NCBI GenBank assembly: GCA_964599095.1
Contig: CAZREB010000004.1
Coordinates: 62,001 to 126,000, forward strand
DNA: 64,000 nucleotides
Direction of reading: 5' to 3'
Origin: SZAS-79 sp964599095
GTDB taxonomy: Bacteria; Pseudomonadota; Gammaproteobacteria; Burkholderiales; SG8-39
The position numbers and the translations under genes were made by a program. The first letter of the stretch is position 1, and each line of letters begins with the position of its first letter. Positions 25,289 to 33,643 of this stretch are shown here, one piece after another. The notes beneath the pieces are model-generated. The model searched no databases. It saw only the letters and a program-made list of their open reading frames with translations, and was not told the DNA's origin.

Positions 25289-25852
25289 TCAGGCCCGGCG
25301 GCGGACCTTCGGGTGGGCCGATTTCCGGACCCGATGCTGGAAGGTGCCGGATTTACCGCCGCGCTTCTCGAGCAACCTGATTTCCTGCATGACCATCGCG
25401 CGGTCGACGGCTTTGCACATGTCGTAGATCGTCAGCAGGCCTGAACTGACCGCGGCGAGGGCTTCCATCTCGACGCCGGTGCGCCCCCTGCATTCCACGG
25501 TGGCGCGGATGCCGATGGCCAGCGCCGCGTGATCCGGTTCGAACTCGATCGCAATGCGCGTGATCTGGATCGGGTGCGCCAGCGGGATCAGTTCGGAGGC
25601 CCGCTTCGCGCCCTGGATCGCCGCGATGCGCGCCACGCCGAGCACGTCGCCCTTCCTTGCGCCTCCTTCGACGACTACGCGCAGCGTCTCGGCCTGCATC
25701 TCGATCCGCCCGCCGGCGGTGGCCACGCGATGCGTTTCGTCCTTGGCGCCGACGTCCACCATGTGCGCCTGCCCGCGCCGGTCGAAGTGGGTCAGCGAGG
25801 CGGGTGCTTTGCGGAGGGATGCGACCGTCTTCCGAGGTTTGCGGGGCTTCAT
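25289..25852 (-). CDS. moaC: Cyclic pyranopterin monophosphate synthase (molybdenum cofactor)
   Basis: A 187-residue protein; the family is usually about 160, and here a basic N-terminal extension (about 20 residues) and a basic C-terminal tail (about 15) are added. MoaC makes cyclic pyranopterin monophosphate from the 3',8-cyclo-GTP intermediate. Signature blocks are MVDVGAKDETHRVATA, KGDVLGVARIAAIQGAKR, LIPLAHPI and TGVEMEALAAVSSGLLTIYDMCKA with the catalytic Lys/Asp region. ATG 25852 is chosen over longer forms. It is divergent from bepA. Molybdoenzymes such as sulfite dehydrogenase may need the cofactor, but none is encoded here. Confidence 0.94.
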   Translation of the reverse strand: MKPRKPRKTVASLRKAPASLTHFDRRGQAHMVDVGAKDETHRVATAGGRIEMQAETLRVVVEGGARKGDVLGVARIAAIQGAKRASELIPLAHPIQITRIAIEFEPDHAALAIGIRATVECRGRTGVEMEALAAVSSGLLTIYDMCKAVDRAMVMQEIRLLEKRGGKSGTFQHRVRKSAHPKVRRRA

Positions 25853-25971
25853 GGATCTGGTTCTCAATGGCGGCTGCGGGCAGTCTGCGCGGGCCGGTGC
25901 CCGCGGAATCAAACTGTCGATTCCGGTCACGCCGCGGGGAACTCCGTGCGGTCGCAAGGTATCATAATTGC

Positions 25972-27414
25972 ATGCGTTTCTTCCTGTGCCTGCTCGCCGT
26001 GCTGGCGTCGATGACGCCCCGGGCCTGGGCCCAGGTGTCCCTGCCTGACCTGGGCGATGCCTCCTCCAGCGTCCTCTCGCCCCAGACTGAGCGCAAGCTC
26101 GGTGAAAGCGTCATGCGCGAGATCCGCTTCTCCGAGCCCACCTATGTGGACGACCCGGAGATCAACGACTACCTGAACACGCTGGGCTACAAGCTGCTCT
26201 CGGCTGTGCCGGGTGTCCGGCAGGACTTCGAGTTCTTCGCGATCCGCGAGCCGACGATCAACGCCTTCGCGCTCCCGGGCGGGTTCGTCGGCGTCCACAC
26301 CGGGTTGCTCACCGCTGCCGATACCGAATCCGAAGTGGCTTCGGTACTGGCGCACGAAATCACGCACGTCACGCAGCACCACATTGCCCGCCTGTTCGGC
26401 GCCCAGAAGCAGATGCAGCTCCCGGCCATGGTCGCGATGGCCGCGGCGCTTCTTGCCGCGAAGTCGCGGCCGGACCTCGCCACCGGGGCGGCGATGGCGG
26501 CGCAGGGGGCGGCCATCCAGGGGCAGCTCGCCTACTCGCGCGATTTCGAGCGCGAGGCCGATCGGATCGGTTTCCAGACCCTGCAGGCAGCCGGGTTCGA
26601 CGTGCGCGGCATGCCGTCGTTCTTCGAGAAGCTGCAGCGCTACACGCGCATCAGCGACGACGGCACTGCGCCGGGCTACCTGCGGTCCCACCCGCTCACC
26701 GTCGACCGGGTCGCCGACGCGCAGAACAGGGCGCAGAACGCCCCCTACCACCAGCACCCGGACAGCCTCGACTTCCATCTGGTGCGCGCGCGCTTGAGGG
26801 CCGAGGCCGGCGACCCGCGCGATGCGGTGACGCTGTTCAAGGCGATCATCCAGGACCGCCGGTTCGCAAACGAAACGGCCGCGCATTTCGGGCTTGCGGT
26901 GGCCCTGCTGCGCAACCGCCAGTTCGCCGAAGCGAAGGCGGAAGCCACGACGCTGCGCAACGGGCAGGCAAGGAGCCCGATGATCGACTCGCTGGCGGCC
27001 CGCGCCCTGCAGGCTTCGGGCGAAGGCCCGGCGGCGATCGCACTCATCAAGGAGGCGATCGGGCGATATCCGTACTACCGGCCGCTGGTCTACAGCCAGG
27101 TGTCCGCATTGCTGGACGAGAAGCGTACCGAGGAGTCCATGACCGTGCTGCGCGAGCAGCTCCGGCTCTATCCGCGCGACGCCCAGCTCCTGGGGATGCA
27201 GGCCAAGGCCTATGCCGCGCTCGGCAAGCGGCTGCTGCAGCACCAGGCGCAGGCCGAGGTCTACGTACAGCGCGGAATCCTGCCTGCGGCCATCGAACAG
27301 CTCCAGCTTGCGCAGTCGGCCGGGGACGGCAATTTCTACGAACTGTCCGCAGTCGAGGCCCGCCTGAAGGAAATCCGCGCGAGGCTGACGGCCGAGTCCA
27401 AGCAGCCGAAGTAG
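25972..27414 (+). CDS. bepA: Periplasmic M48 metalloprotease/chaperone with TPRs (BepA-like)
   Basis: A 480-residue protein with a Sec signal peptide (MRFFLCLLAVLASMTPRAWA, cut after AWA). The M48 zinc motif HEITH is at about residues 125-129, with the third ligand Glu in FEREADRIGFQTL. TPR repeats fill the C-terminal half (about 275-470). BepA/YfgC assists outer-membrane protein assembly through the BAM complex and degrades stalled LptD. The start has no ribosome site; TATCAT at 25960-25965 is only six bases upstream, so a leaderless mRNA is possible. One base separates its stop from convergent chrB. Confidence 0.93.
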   Translation: MRFFLCLLAVLASMTPRAWAQVSLPDLGDASSSVLSPQTERKLGESVMREIRFSEPTYVDDPEINDYLNTLGYKLLSAVPGVRQDFEFFAIREPTINAFALPGGFVGVHTGLLTAADTESEVASVLAHEITHVTQHHIARLFGAQKQMQLPAMVAMAAALLAAKSRPDLATGAAMAAQGAAIQGQLAYSRDFEREADRIGFQTLQAAGFDVRGMPSFFEKLQRYTRISDDGTAPGYLRSHPLTVDRVADAQNRAQNAPYHQHPDSLDFHLVRARLRAEAGDPRDAVTLFKAIIQDRRFANETAAHFGLAVALLRNRQFAEAKAEATTLRNGQARSPMIDSLAARALQASGEGPAAIALIKEAIGRYPYYRPLVYSQVSALLDEKRTEESMTVLREQLRLYPRDAQLLGMQAKAYAALGKRLLQHQAQAEVYVQRGILPAAIEQLQLAQSAGDGNFYELSAVEARLKEIRARLTAESKQPK

Positions 27415-27415
27415 C

Positions 27416-28378
27416 CTATTTCCTGGCCGGATCGCAGTACGCTTCGTAGAGGAGGTCGAAAGTCTTCTCCGCTTCGCGGAGCAGTTCGTCGTCGCTTGCC
27501 GAACGGCGCACGGCGCCCTGCAGGAGGGTCTGCACGCCCGCGGCCTCGGGCACCCTGGCGCCTTCGCGTACCTCGAGAACCCTCACGATGCCGCCGATCT
27601 TGGCCAGCGCCGCATTGCGTTCCATGTCGAGCTGCGAAAGCATTTCCTCGAACGTGATCCGGCTGCCGCTGTTCGAGAAGCGCGCACCGTCGAAGGAGAA
27701 CGTGACCGCATCGGCCGGCGCCTCCTGGACCTTCTCGAGCCAGACCATGGTGGCCTCCGGGTCGACGAACCGGCGTACGAGCCATGCGCAGGCCAGCCGG
27801 TCGGCCCACAACGGCCGGCGCGTGGCCCACTTGCGGCCGAGAAATTTTTCGCTGGTCTTTTCGGTCGGGACCGACTGGGTGGGGAACATCAACTCGCGCA
27901 CTTCGGCCTCGGCGGCGGCCAGGGCCTCCTTGGCTTTCTCGCGTGCGGGCGTGGGAAAGAAGTCGAGCAGCCCGATCGCCTCGAACTCGCGGCGCTGCTT
28001 GTGCAGGACGCGCGAAATCGCGCTCGGATCGGCCAGCCCGAAGCCGACCCTGAGGCTCTCGACCGTCTTGGTCAGGTCCTCGTAGCGCGCCGAGCGGTCG
28101 AAAAGCTGCCGGAACGCGCCGATCTGCGCCTCGTCGAGCGGCGCCGCCCTGACGGCCCGCGCGTTGCCAGCGTTCGAGTTGATGTATTCCACCAGCCGCT
28201 CGACCGCCTGCCGGTTCGTTGCCGTCTCGGGGAGAAGGAACACACCGTCGCGCATGATGGCCGCCCCGAGCGCCTCGAACGTGCGCATGACCCGCATGCG
28301 CGCAGCCGGATCGTCGGTCGGCAGGGTGGCTACGACCAGGAGCCAGCTCGTCGTTTCTGCGGGGGAAGGTTTGGCCAT
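27416..28378 (-). CDS. chrB: ChrB-domain protein (chromate resistance type)
   Basis: A 320-residue cytoplasmic protein covering both ChrB parts: an N-terminal domain (about 5-150; WLLVVATLPTDDPAARMRVMR, LLPETATNRQAVERL) and the C-terminal ChrB domain (about 185-310; RPLWADRLACAWLVRRFVDPEA, TFSFDGARFSN, ITFEEML). ChrB regulates or supports the chromate exporter ChrA; no chrA is found next to it here, so its role may differ. ATG 28378 is chosen over a GTG 14 codons earlier. A minus-strand TGCAATAAT (28428-28420) could be an extended -10 about 41 bases upstream. Confidence 0.85.
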   Translation of the reverse strand: MAKPSPAETTSWLLVVATLPTDDPAARMRVMRTFEALGAAIMRDGVFLLPETATNRQAVERLVEYINSNAGNARAVRAAPLDEAQIGAFRQLFDRSARYEDLTKTVESLRVGFGLADPSAISRVLHKQRREFEAIGLLDFFPTPAREKAKEALAAAEAEVRELMFPTQSVPTEKTSEKFLGRKWATRRPLWADRLACAWLVRRFVDPEATMVWLEKVQEAPADAVTFSFDGARFSNSGSRITFEEMLSQLDMERNAALAKIGGIVRVLEVREGARVPEAAGVQTLLQGAVRRSASDDELLREAEKTFDLLYEAYCDPARK

Positions 28379-28619
28379 CTCTGGACAGGAAAGGCGCCGC
28401 GATAGGCGTGGCGTGGACAATTATTGCATAGTGGCATGGCCCTTTAGCAGCGCGCTCAGGGCAGCGGCTCGCGGCTCTCCGCGGCGATCGACGGCCGGTA
28501 TGCGAATCTGCCGGGGCGCAGCCCGGGCCGAGTGCGGCCGGCAGCCTGCGTGTGAATGCTGATGCCGCCATAAGGCGCATTTCGTGGCGCAACGAAAGCC
28601 CGTGGCCTATGATCGGAGG

Positions 28620-29138
28620 GTGAAAATCTGCATCGTCTCCGACAGCCACGACCGCGCCGACGCGCTGACGCAAGCGGTGCGCGAAGCCAAGGCACAAGGC
28701 GCGGAGGCGGTGATCCATTGCGGCGACCTCATCGGCGCGCAATCGATCAAGCCGGCCCTCTCGGTCGGGTTGCCGATACACCTCATCCACGGAAACAACG
28801 TTGGCGACGTGACTGCGCTTCACAGGCAGGTTCAGGCTTACGGCGGGTTGCTCCGGTACCACGGAAGCGACGCGCAGATCGAACTCGGCGGCAGGCAGAT
28901 TTTCGTCGTCCACTACGACCACTATGGGTACGCGATGGCGTGCACCGGCGATTGGGCGCTGGTGTGCTGCGGGCATTCGCACCGTGCCGAAGCGCGCAAG
29001 GTTGCGACTGTAAGAGGCGGAGAAAGCTGGCTGGTCAATCCCGGCACGGTGGCAGGCCTGGCCGGGCCCGCGACCTGGGCGCTTGGCGACCTGGATACGA
29101 TGCGCTTCGACGTGCGCGTACTGGGCGGCCGGGCTTGA
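28620..29138 (+). CDS. YfcE/MJ0936-type metallophosphoesterase
   Basis: A 172-residue calcineurin-like phosphoesterase. Metal-binding motifs are SDSHDR (about 7-12), HCGDLIG (about 34-40), HGNNVGD, HYDHYGYA and CGHSHRA. These small enzymes hydrolyse phosphodiester model substrates; the natural substrate is unknown. Family members start with an MKIxxxSDSH sequence, which fits GTG 28620. GGAGG touches this GTG directly, and TATGAT at 28608-28613 would place the transcript start at the GTG itself. A GTG at 28584 with AAGG eight bases upstream is the alternative and would add 12 residues. Confidence 0.85.
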   Translation: MKICIVSDSHDRADALTQAVREAKAQGAEAVIHCGDLIGAQSIKPALSVGLPIHLIHGNNVGDVTALHRQVQAYGGLLRYHGSDAQIELGGRQIFVVHYDHYGYAMACTGDWALVCCGHSHRAEARKVATVRGGESWLVNPGTVAGLAGPATWALGDLDTMRFDVRVLGGRA

Positions 29139-29201
29139 CGTTCATAAACCGTGTCAATGGAGGCATAGCGCGAATCAGGCCTGAGCCTGGGGCGCCATGC
29201 T

Positions 29202-29222
29202 TAGAATCTCCTGCCGGGAGAT
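29202..29222 (+). promoter_or_regulatory. Candidate -10 box and hairpin upstream of the apr operon
   Basis: TAGAAT at 29202-29207 (five of six) lies 45 bases before the aprM start without a good -35, as in activator-dependent promoters. A 6-bp stem ATCTCC/GGAGAT with loop TGCCG (29206-29222) overlaps it. Confidence 0.3.
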
Positions 29223-29252
29223 GCGTTCGACACACAGGGGGGAATCGCCGCG

Positions 29253-30092
29253 ATGTTCACGAATAATCCGTTTGCCGCGCTAGCCGAAGTGCTGCCCGCA
29301 AATGCCATGCAGACCTATATCGTCCTCATGGTGCTGGCGGTCTTTCTCGGAACCCTGTTCGACGTCTACCACAAGGGAAGCGCGAAGTATTTCTTCGCGA
29401 CCTGGCGCAATTCGAGGGACAAGGCGTCCCGGCAGCTGAGCGGCGGGGAACTGGCGTCGCTTGCGGTCAAGACCGGCCTGGTGGAAATCGCGACGTCCGC
29501 CGAGTTCTGCAACCCGCACCGCCGGATCGCCCATCTGCTCACCATGTACGGATTCGTGATCTACGTGGTGAGCACGGCGATCATGGTGTTCTGCTATCCG
29601 ACCGCCGCGACTCCCGCGCCCGGAATCGTCCCGGCGCTTTGGTGGATCGGCGGCCTGATGGTCTGCGTCGGCGGCTACTGGTTCTGGTTCTTCATCCGGG
29701 TCGATGTGGCCGCCGAGGGCGGCTCGCCCTTTCGCGTCATGCGCGCCGACCTGTTCATCCTTTCGCTGCTGGCGAGCGTGACGCTGGGATTGATCTGGGC
29801 CTTCGCGCAAGCCAGGGGCGGTTCCGGCGCCGGCGTGCTGTTCGGCCTGTACATCGCCGCCACGACCGTCCTGTTCGGGTCGGTGCCGTGGTCCAAGTTC
29901 GCACACATGTTCTTCAAGCCTGCCGCGGCCTTCGAGAAAAGAGTCTCCAAGGCGAACGGTACCGCCGAGAATCTGCCGACGCAGAACCGCGACGATCCCG
30001 AGCAGCAGAAAAGGCACTCCATGGAACTGCTGCGGGACGCGCCGATGGACATGGGCCTCGGCATCAAGCGCGAAGCCCCCCGCCACTATTGA
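29253..30092 (+). CDS. aprM: AprM, membrane anchor for APS reductase
   Basis: A 279-residue inner-membrane protein with about six predicted membrane segments (about 18-38, 95-115, 128-150, 165-187, 195-217 and a weaker one) and a hydrophilic C-terminal tail of about 50 residues. It resembles the NarI-like/heterodisulfide-reductase-type membrane subunits and matches AprM of sulfur oxidisers (EFCNPHRRIAHLLTMYGF). AprM is thought to link cytoplasmic AprBA to the quinone pool in bacteria that lack QmoABC. It is the first gene of the apr operon, 44 bases before aprB. A GGGGGGA stretch precedes the ATG. Confidence 0.85.
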   Translation: MFTNNPFAALAEVLPANAMQTYIVLMVLAVFLGTLFDVYHKGSAKYFFATWRNSRDKASRQLSGGELASLAVKTGLVEIATSAEFCNPHRRIAHLLTMYGFVIYVVSTAIMVFCYPTAATPAPGIVPALWWIGGLMVCVGGYWFWFFIRVDVAAEGGSPFRVMRADLFILSLLASVTLGLIWAFAQARGGSGAGVLFGLYIAATTVLFGSVPWSKFAHMFFKPAAAFEKRVSKANGTAENLPTQNRDDPEQQKRHSMELLRDAPMDMGLGIKREAPRHY

Positions 30093-30136
30093 CGCGCGGG
30101 CCTCAAGTCCTGCCTGAATCGAAAAGGAGCTGACTC

Positions 30137-30616
30137 ATGCCTACATTTGTCTACATGACAAGGTGCGACGGATGCGGACATTGCGTCGACATCTGCCCGT
30201 CCGACATCATGCACATCGACAAGACGTATCGCCGTGCGTACAACATCGAGCCGAACATGTGCTGGGAGTGCTACTCCTGCGTCAAGGCCTGTCCGCAGAA
30301 CGCGATCGATGTGCGCGGCTACGCCGACTTCGCGCCGCTTGGCCACAGCGTGCGCGTCCAGCGCGACGAAAAGAAGGGCACGATCGCCTGGAAGATCAAG
30401 TTCCGCAACGGCACGGAAAAGAATTTCCTGTCGCCGATTACCACCAAGCCCTGGGGGACGGCGATCCCCAAGCTCGCGGATGTTCCCGGACCCAGCAAGG
30501 AAATGCGCGACAGCCAGCTCCTGTATAACGAGCCGAAATACATCCGGATGGATGACGGCGGTCTGCATACCCTCAAGTCCAATGGCCTCAAGTTGAAGAA
30601 AGGCGTGGCTTACTGA
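30137..30616 (+). CDS. aprB: Adenylylsulfate (APS) reductase beta subunit
   Basis: A 159-residue iron-sulfur protein. Two four-cysteine clusters are visible at the N terminus: CDGCGHCVDICP (about 10-21) and CWECYSCVKACPQ (about 47-59), for two 4Fe-4S centres; the C-terminal tail wraps around AprA in known structures. In sulfur oxidisers the AprBA complex runs in the direction sulfite plus AMP to APS, passing electrons to AprM. AAAGGAG precedes ATG 30137, and its stop overlaps the aprA start (TGATG). Confidence 0.97.
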   Translation: MPTFVYMTRCDGCGHCVDICPSDIMHIDKTYRRAYNIEPNMCWECYSCVKACPQNAIDVRGYADFAPLGHSVRVQRDEKKGTIAWKIKFRNGTEKNFLSPITTKPWGTAIPKLADVPGPSKEMRDSQLLYNEPKYIRMDDGGLHTLKSNGLKLKKGVAY

Positions 30617-32484
30617 TGGCACAAGATACGATCATCGAAGACGGCATCGACATCCTCATCGTCGGTGCGGGCCTTGGCGGCTCCGGTGCCGCCTGGGAAG
30701 CCAGGTTCTGGGGGCAGGACAAGAAGATCGTCATTGCCGAGAAGGCCAATATCGATCGCTCCGGTGCGGTCGCCCAGGGCCTGTACGCCATCAACTGCTA
30801 CATGGGCACCCGCTGGGGCGAGAACAAGCCGGAGGACCACGTCCGCTACGCCCGCATCGACCTGATGGGGCTGGTGCGCGAAGACCTGCTGTTCGACATG
30901 GCCCGCCACGTCGACTCCACGGTGCACCAGTTCGAGGAATGGGGCCTGCCGATCATGAAGGACCCGAAGACCGGGCGCTACCTGCGCGAGGGGCGCTGGC
31001 AGATCATGATTCACGGCGAGTCCTACAAGCCGATCGTGGCCGAGGCGGCCAAGAAATCGGCGGACAAGGTCTTCAACCGGATCTGCGTCACCCACCTGCT
31101 GATGGACGACGGGAAGGAGAACCGGATTGCAGGTGCGGTCGGTTTCAACGTGCGCACGGGCAACTACCATGTCTTCAAGTCCAAGACCGTGATCTGCGGC
31201 GCCGGCGGCGCCTCGAACATCTTCAAGCCGCGTTCGGTGGGGGAAGGTTCCGGCCGCACCTGGTATGCGCCTTGGTCGTCCGCGTCTGCCTACGGGCTCA
31301 TGATCAACGCCGGCGCCAAGATGACCCAGATGGAAAACCGCATCGTGCTGGCGCGATTCAAGGACGGCTACGGGCCGGTCGGAGCGTACTTCCTGCACCT
31401 GAAGACCTACACGCAAAACTGCCTGGGCGAGGAGTACGAGTCCAAGTGGTTCCCCGAACTGCAGAAGATGGTCGGCAAGGAATACCTCGACCCGGAAGCC
31501 TCGCACCTGACCCACCGGCCGATCCCCACGTGCCTGCGCAACCATTGCATCATCAGCGAGGTCAATGCAGGCCGCGGCCCCATCCACATGGTGACCATGC
31601 AGGCCTTCCAGGATCCCCACCTGGAAGAGGTCGGCTGGGAGAACTTCCTCGGCATGACCATCGGCCAGGCGGTTCTCTGGGCGGCCACCGACGTGGATCC
31701 GAAGAACGAGAACCCCGAGCTGACCACGTCCGAGCCTTACGTCATGGGCTCCCACGCGACCTGTTCGGGCGCCTGGTGCTCGGGTCCCGAGGATGTGTCC
31801 CCGCCGGAGTATTTCTGGGGCTACAACCGCATGACGACGATCGAAGGCCTGTTCGGCGCCGGTGACGCGGTTGGCGGCACGCCGCACGCGTTCTCCTCCG
31901 GCTCGTTCACCGAAGGCCGTCTGGCCGCGAAGGCCGCCTGCAAGTACATAGACGACGGCAAGGCGGAGGGCATCGTCGTATCCGACGAGCAGATCAACCG
32001 CCGCAGGCAAGAGATCTTCAAGCCGCTGGAACACTACAGGATCTACAGCAATGCGGTCGTGGCCGGCGACGTCAACCCGCACTTCATCAATCCCAAGCAG
32101 GGGCTGGAGCGCCTGCAGAAGCTGATGGACGAGTATTGCGGCGGAGTGACCGTCGGCTACATGACCAACGAGAAGCTCCTGAGCATCGGCCTCAAGAAGC
32201 TCGAGATCATGGAAGAGGACCTGCAGAACCTTGCGGCAAAGGACATTCACGAGTTGCTGCGTGCGTGGGAACTGATGCACCGCCATCGCGCCGCGGAGTG
32301 CGTCACCCAGCACACGCTGTTCCGCAAGGAGACGCGCTGGCCGGGTTACTACTATCGTGGCGACGCCATGAAGGTGGACGACGAGAACTGGCACGTGCTG
32401 ACCGTCTCGCGCCGCGATCCGCAGACCGGCGAATACACCATGGAGAAAGCGCCCTGCTATCACCTGGTGGCGGACGAGGAGTAA
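30616..32484 (+). CDS. aprA: Adenylylsulfate (APS) reductase alpha subunit
   Basis: A 622-residue flavoprotein of the fumarate reductase/succinate dehydrogenase superfamily, normal length. The FAD-binding motif VGAGLGGSGAAWEA is at about 17-30, and RSGAVAQGLYAINCYMG, CGAGGASNIFKPRS and the FGAGDAVGGTPHAFSSGSF block are typical of AprA. It carries the site where sulfite and AMP are joined to APS. It overlaps aprB by one base. The operon continues with three smaller genes. Confidence 0.97.
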   Translation: MAQDTIIEDGIDILIVGAGLGGSGAAWEARFWGQDKKIVIAEKANIDRSGAVAQGLYAINCYMGTRWGENKPEDHVRYARIDLMGLVREDLLFDMARHVDSTVHQFEEWGLPIMKDPKTGRYLREGRWQIMIHGESYKPIVAEAAKKSADKVFNRICVTHLLMDDGKENRIAGAVGFNVRTGNYHVFKSKTVICGAGGASNIFKPRSVGEGSGRTWYAPWSSASAYGLMINAGAKMTQMENRIVLARFKDGYGPVGAYFLHLKTYTQNCLGEEYESKWFPELQKMVGKEYLDPEASHLTHRPIPTCLRNHCIISEVNAGRGPIHMVTMQAFQDPHLEEVGWENFLGMTIGQAVLWAATDVDPKNENPELTTSEPYVMGSHATCSGAWCSGPEDVSPPEYFWGYNRMTTIEGLFGAGDAVGGTPHAFSSGSFTEGRLAAKAACKYIDDGKAEGIVVSDEQINRRRQEIFKPLEHYRIYSNAVVAGDVNPHFINPKQGLERLQKLMDEYCGGVTVGYMTNEKLLSIGLKKLEIMEEDLQNLAAKDIHELLRAWELMHRHRAAECVTQHTLFRKETRWPGYYYRGDAMKVDDENWHVLTVSRRDPQTGEYTMEKAPCYHLVADEE

Positions 32485-32488
32485 TGGC

Positions 32489-32893
32489 GTGCCGGTCGTA
32501 AGCCCGATCGAGGCGGTTGCTTCCGGGCAGGAAAGGCCGCGCGCGAACATCATCGAAAAGACCGATGCGGAGATCTTCGCGATCGCCGATCCCCTGTGGC
32601 GCTACCTCGTCAAATGTTCGAACGAAGGCAAGTACGGGGAGTTCGTGAAGAACTTCTCCGGTTCCTTCGCGCGCGCAATGAACCAGGTCGTGGCCGGCCA
32701 CCAGTTCGCGAACAGCGAGTTGGCGAGGAACCTGTCCGAAAGTGTCGACTCGCTCGGCATCATCCGCCGGGGCGAGCATGTGACGGTCCTCTACCGGCAG
32801 CGGAGCACCAAGAAGCAGGGCGAATGGCTCGGCAGGCTGGTCCTGGGCTATGAAAACGGCGAAGTCCGCATTTTCGGCGCCTCCATTTTCTGA
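32489..32893 (+). CDS. Unknown 134-residue protein in the apr operon (NTF2-like guess)
   Basis: Starts at GTG 32489, seven bases after GAGGAG that overlaps the end of aprA; an ATG at 32484 is in another frame and ends at once. No signal peptide, membrane segment or cysteine pair beyond one Cys (KCSNEGKYGEF). The pattern of an N-terminal helical part with KCSNEGKYGEFVKNFS and later beta strands (RRGEHVTVLYRQR, GRLVLGYENGEVRIFGASIF) is compatible with an NTF2/SnoaL-like cone fold, but this is a guess. Tight linkage to aprA suggests a role in APS reductase function. Confidence 0.75.
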   Translation: MPVVSPIEAVASGQERPRANIIEKTDAEIFAIADPLWRYLVKCSNEGKYGEFVKNFSGSFARAMNQVVAGHQFANSELARNLSESVDSLGIIRRGEHVTVLYRQRSTKKQGEWLGRLVLGYENGEVRIFGASIF

Positions 32894-32913
32894 GCCGCGC
32901 GATCGGGCCCGAC

Positions 32914-33423
32914 ATGAAGGATTCCATCAAGGACGGCAAGTTCGTCGAACTGACCTACAAGGTGACCGACGGCAAGTCTGGCCATGTTCTGACCTCGGTC
33001 GAGTTCCCGTTGGGCTACGTCCACGGACACAACGAGATCCTGTCCCCTTCGGTCCACCAGCAGCTCGAAGGCAAGTCCGCAGGCGACGTGATCGAGGTGC
33101 CGATTGACGGCAGCGAGATCTTCGGCCCCAGGGACGAGTCGCTGGTGTTTTCCGATGATCTCGAGAACGTCCCGGAGGAGTACCGGCAGATCGGCACTTC
33201 GATCCTCATGGAAAACGACAATGGCCAGACCCGCAGCTTCCTCGTGACGCACATGGACGACGAGAAGCTCACGGTCGACGGCAACAACCCGCTTTGCGGC
33301 AGGCAGGTCGTCTTCAGGCTCGAGATCCTGACCGTGCGCGACGCGACCGATGAAGAGGCAAGAGCGGGCGGAGCGATCCCGGCGGGCGCCGACGTCGATC
33401 CGTCGCTCCTGCGGCCTGTTTAA
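32914..33423 (+). CDS. SlyD-like FKBP-type peptidyl-prolyl isomerase
   Basis: A 169-residue protein with the FKBP fold interrupted by an insert-in-flap domain as in SlyD: VELTYKVTDG at the start, FPLGYVHGHNEI in the place of the usual LIxGLE segment, and VDGNNPLCGRQVVFRLEILTVRDATDEE at the end. It lacks the His/Cys-rich metal-binding tail of E. coli SlyD. SlyD proteins fold and load metalloproteins, which would suit maturation of AprBA. It starts 20 bases after the preceding gene and belongs to the apr operon by position. Confidence 0.85.
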   Translation: MKDSIKDGKFVELTYKVTDGKSGHVLTSVEFPLGYVHGHNEILSPSVHQQLEGKSAGDVIEVPIDGSEIFGPRDESLVFSDDLENVPEEYRQIGTSILMENDNGQTRSFLVTHMDDEKLTVDGNNPLCGRQVVFRLEILTVRDATDEEARAGGAIPAGADVDPSLLRPV

Positions 33424-33445
33424 CCCCGAAATGAAGAGGTGACCT

Positions 33446-33604
33446 GTGAGCGAGCAAAAGCCCATTGCGAAGGTTCCGGAAGGTGTGACGCGCTTCTACA
33501 CCACGCGACAGAAGGCGCCCAGCGACAAGGGGTTCGTCGGTTACGAAACCGTCTGGAAGCCGCTCCAGAAGGAAGTCGAGTACAAGACGCCGAAAAAGCC
33601 GTAG
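33446..33604 (+). CDS. Small 52-residue basic protein at the end of the apr operon
   Basis: GTG 33446 follows GAGGTGA at good distance (GAGG ends six bases before). The product begins MSEQKPIAKVPEGVTRFY and ends in a Lys/Pro-rich tail (YKTPKKP). No membrane segment or cysteine. It lies 22 bases after the SlyD-like gene in the same direction and 39 bases before the convergent sat stop. Codon use looks normal for the region. I do not recognise a family. Confidence 0.65.
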   Translation: MSEQKPIAKVPEGVTRFYTTRQKAPSDKGFVGYETVWKPLQKEVEYKTPKKP

Positions 33605-33643
33605 GCGTCCCGGCGGTCGCCTGCGGCCCGCGCGGCCCCGGAT

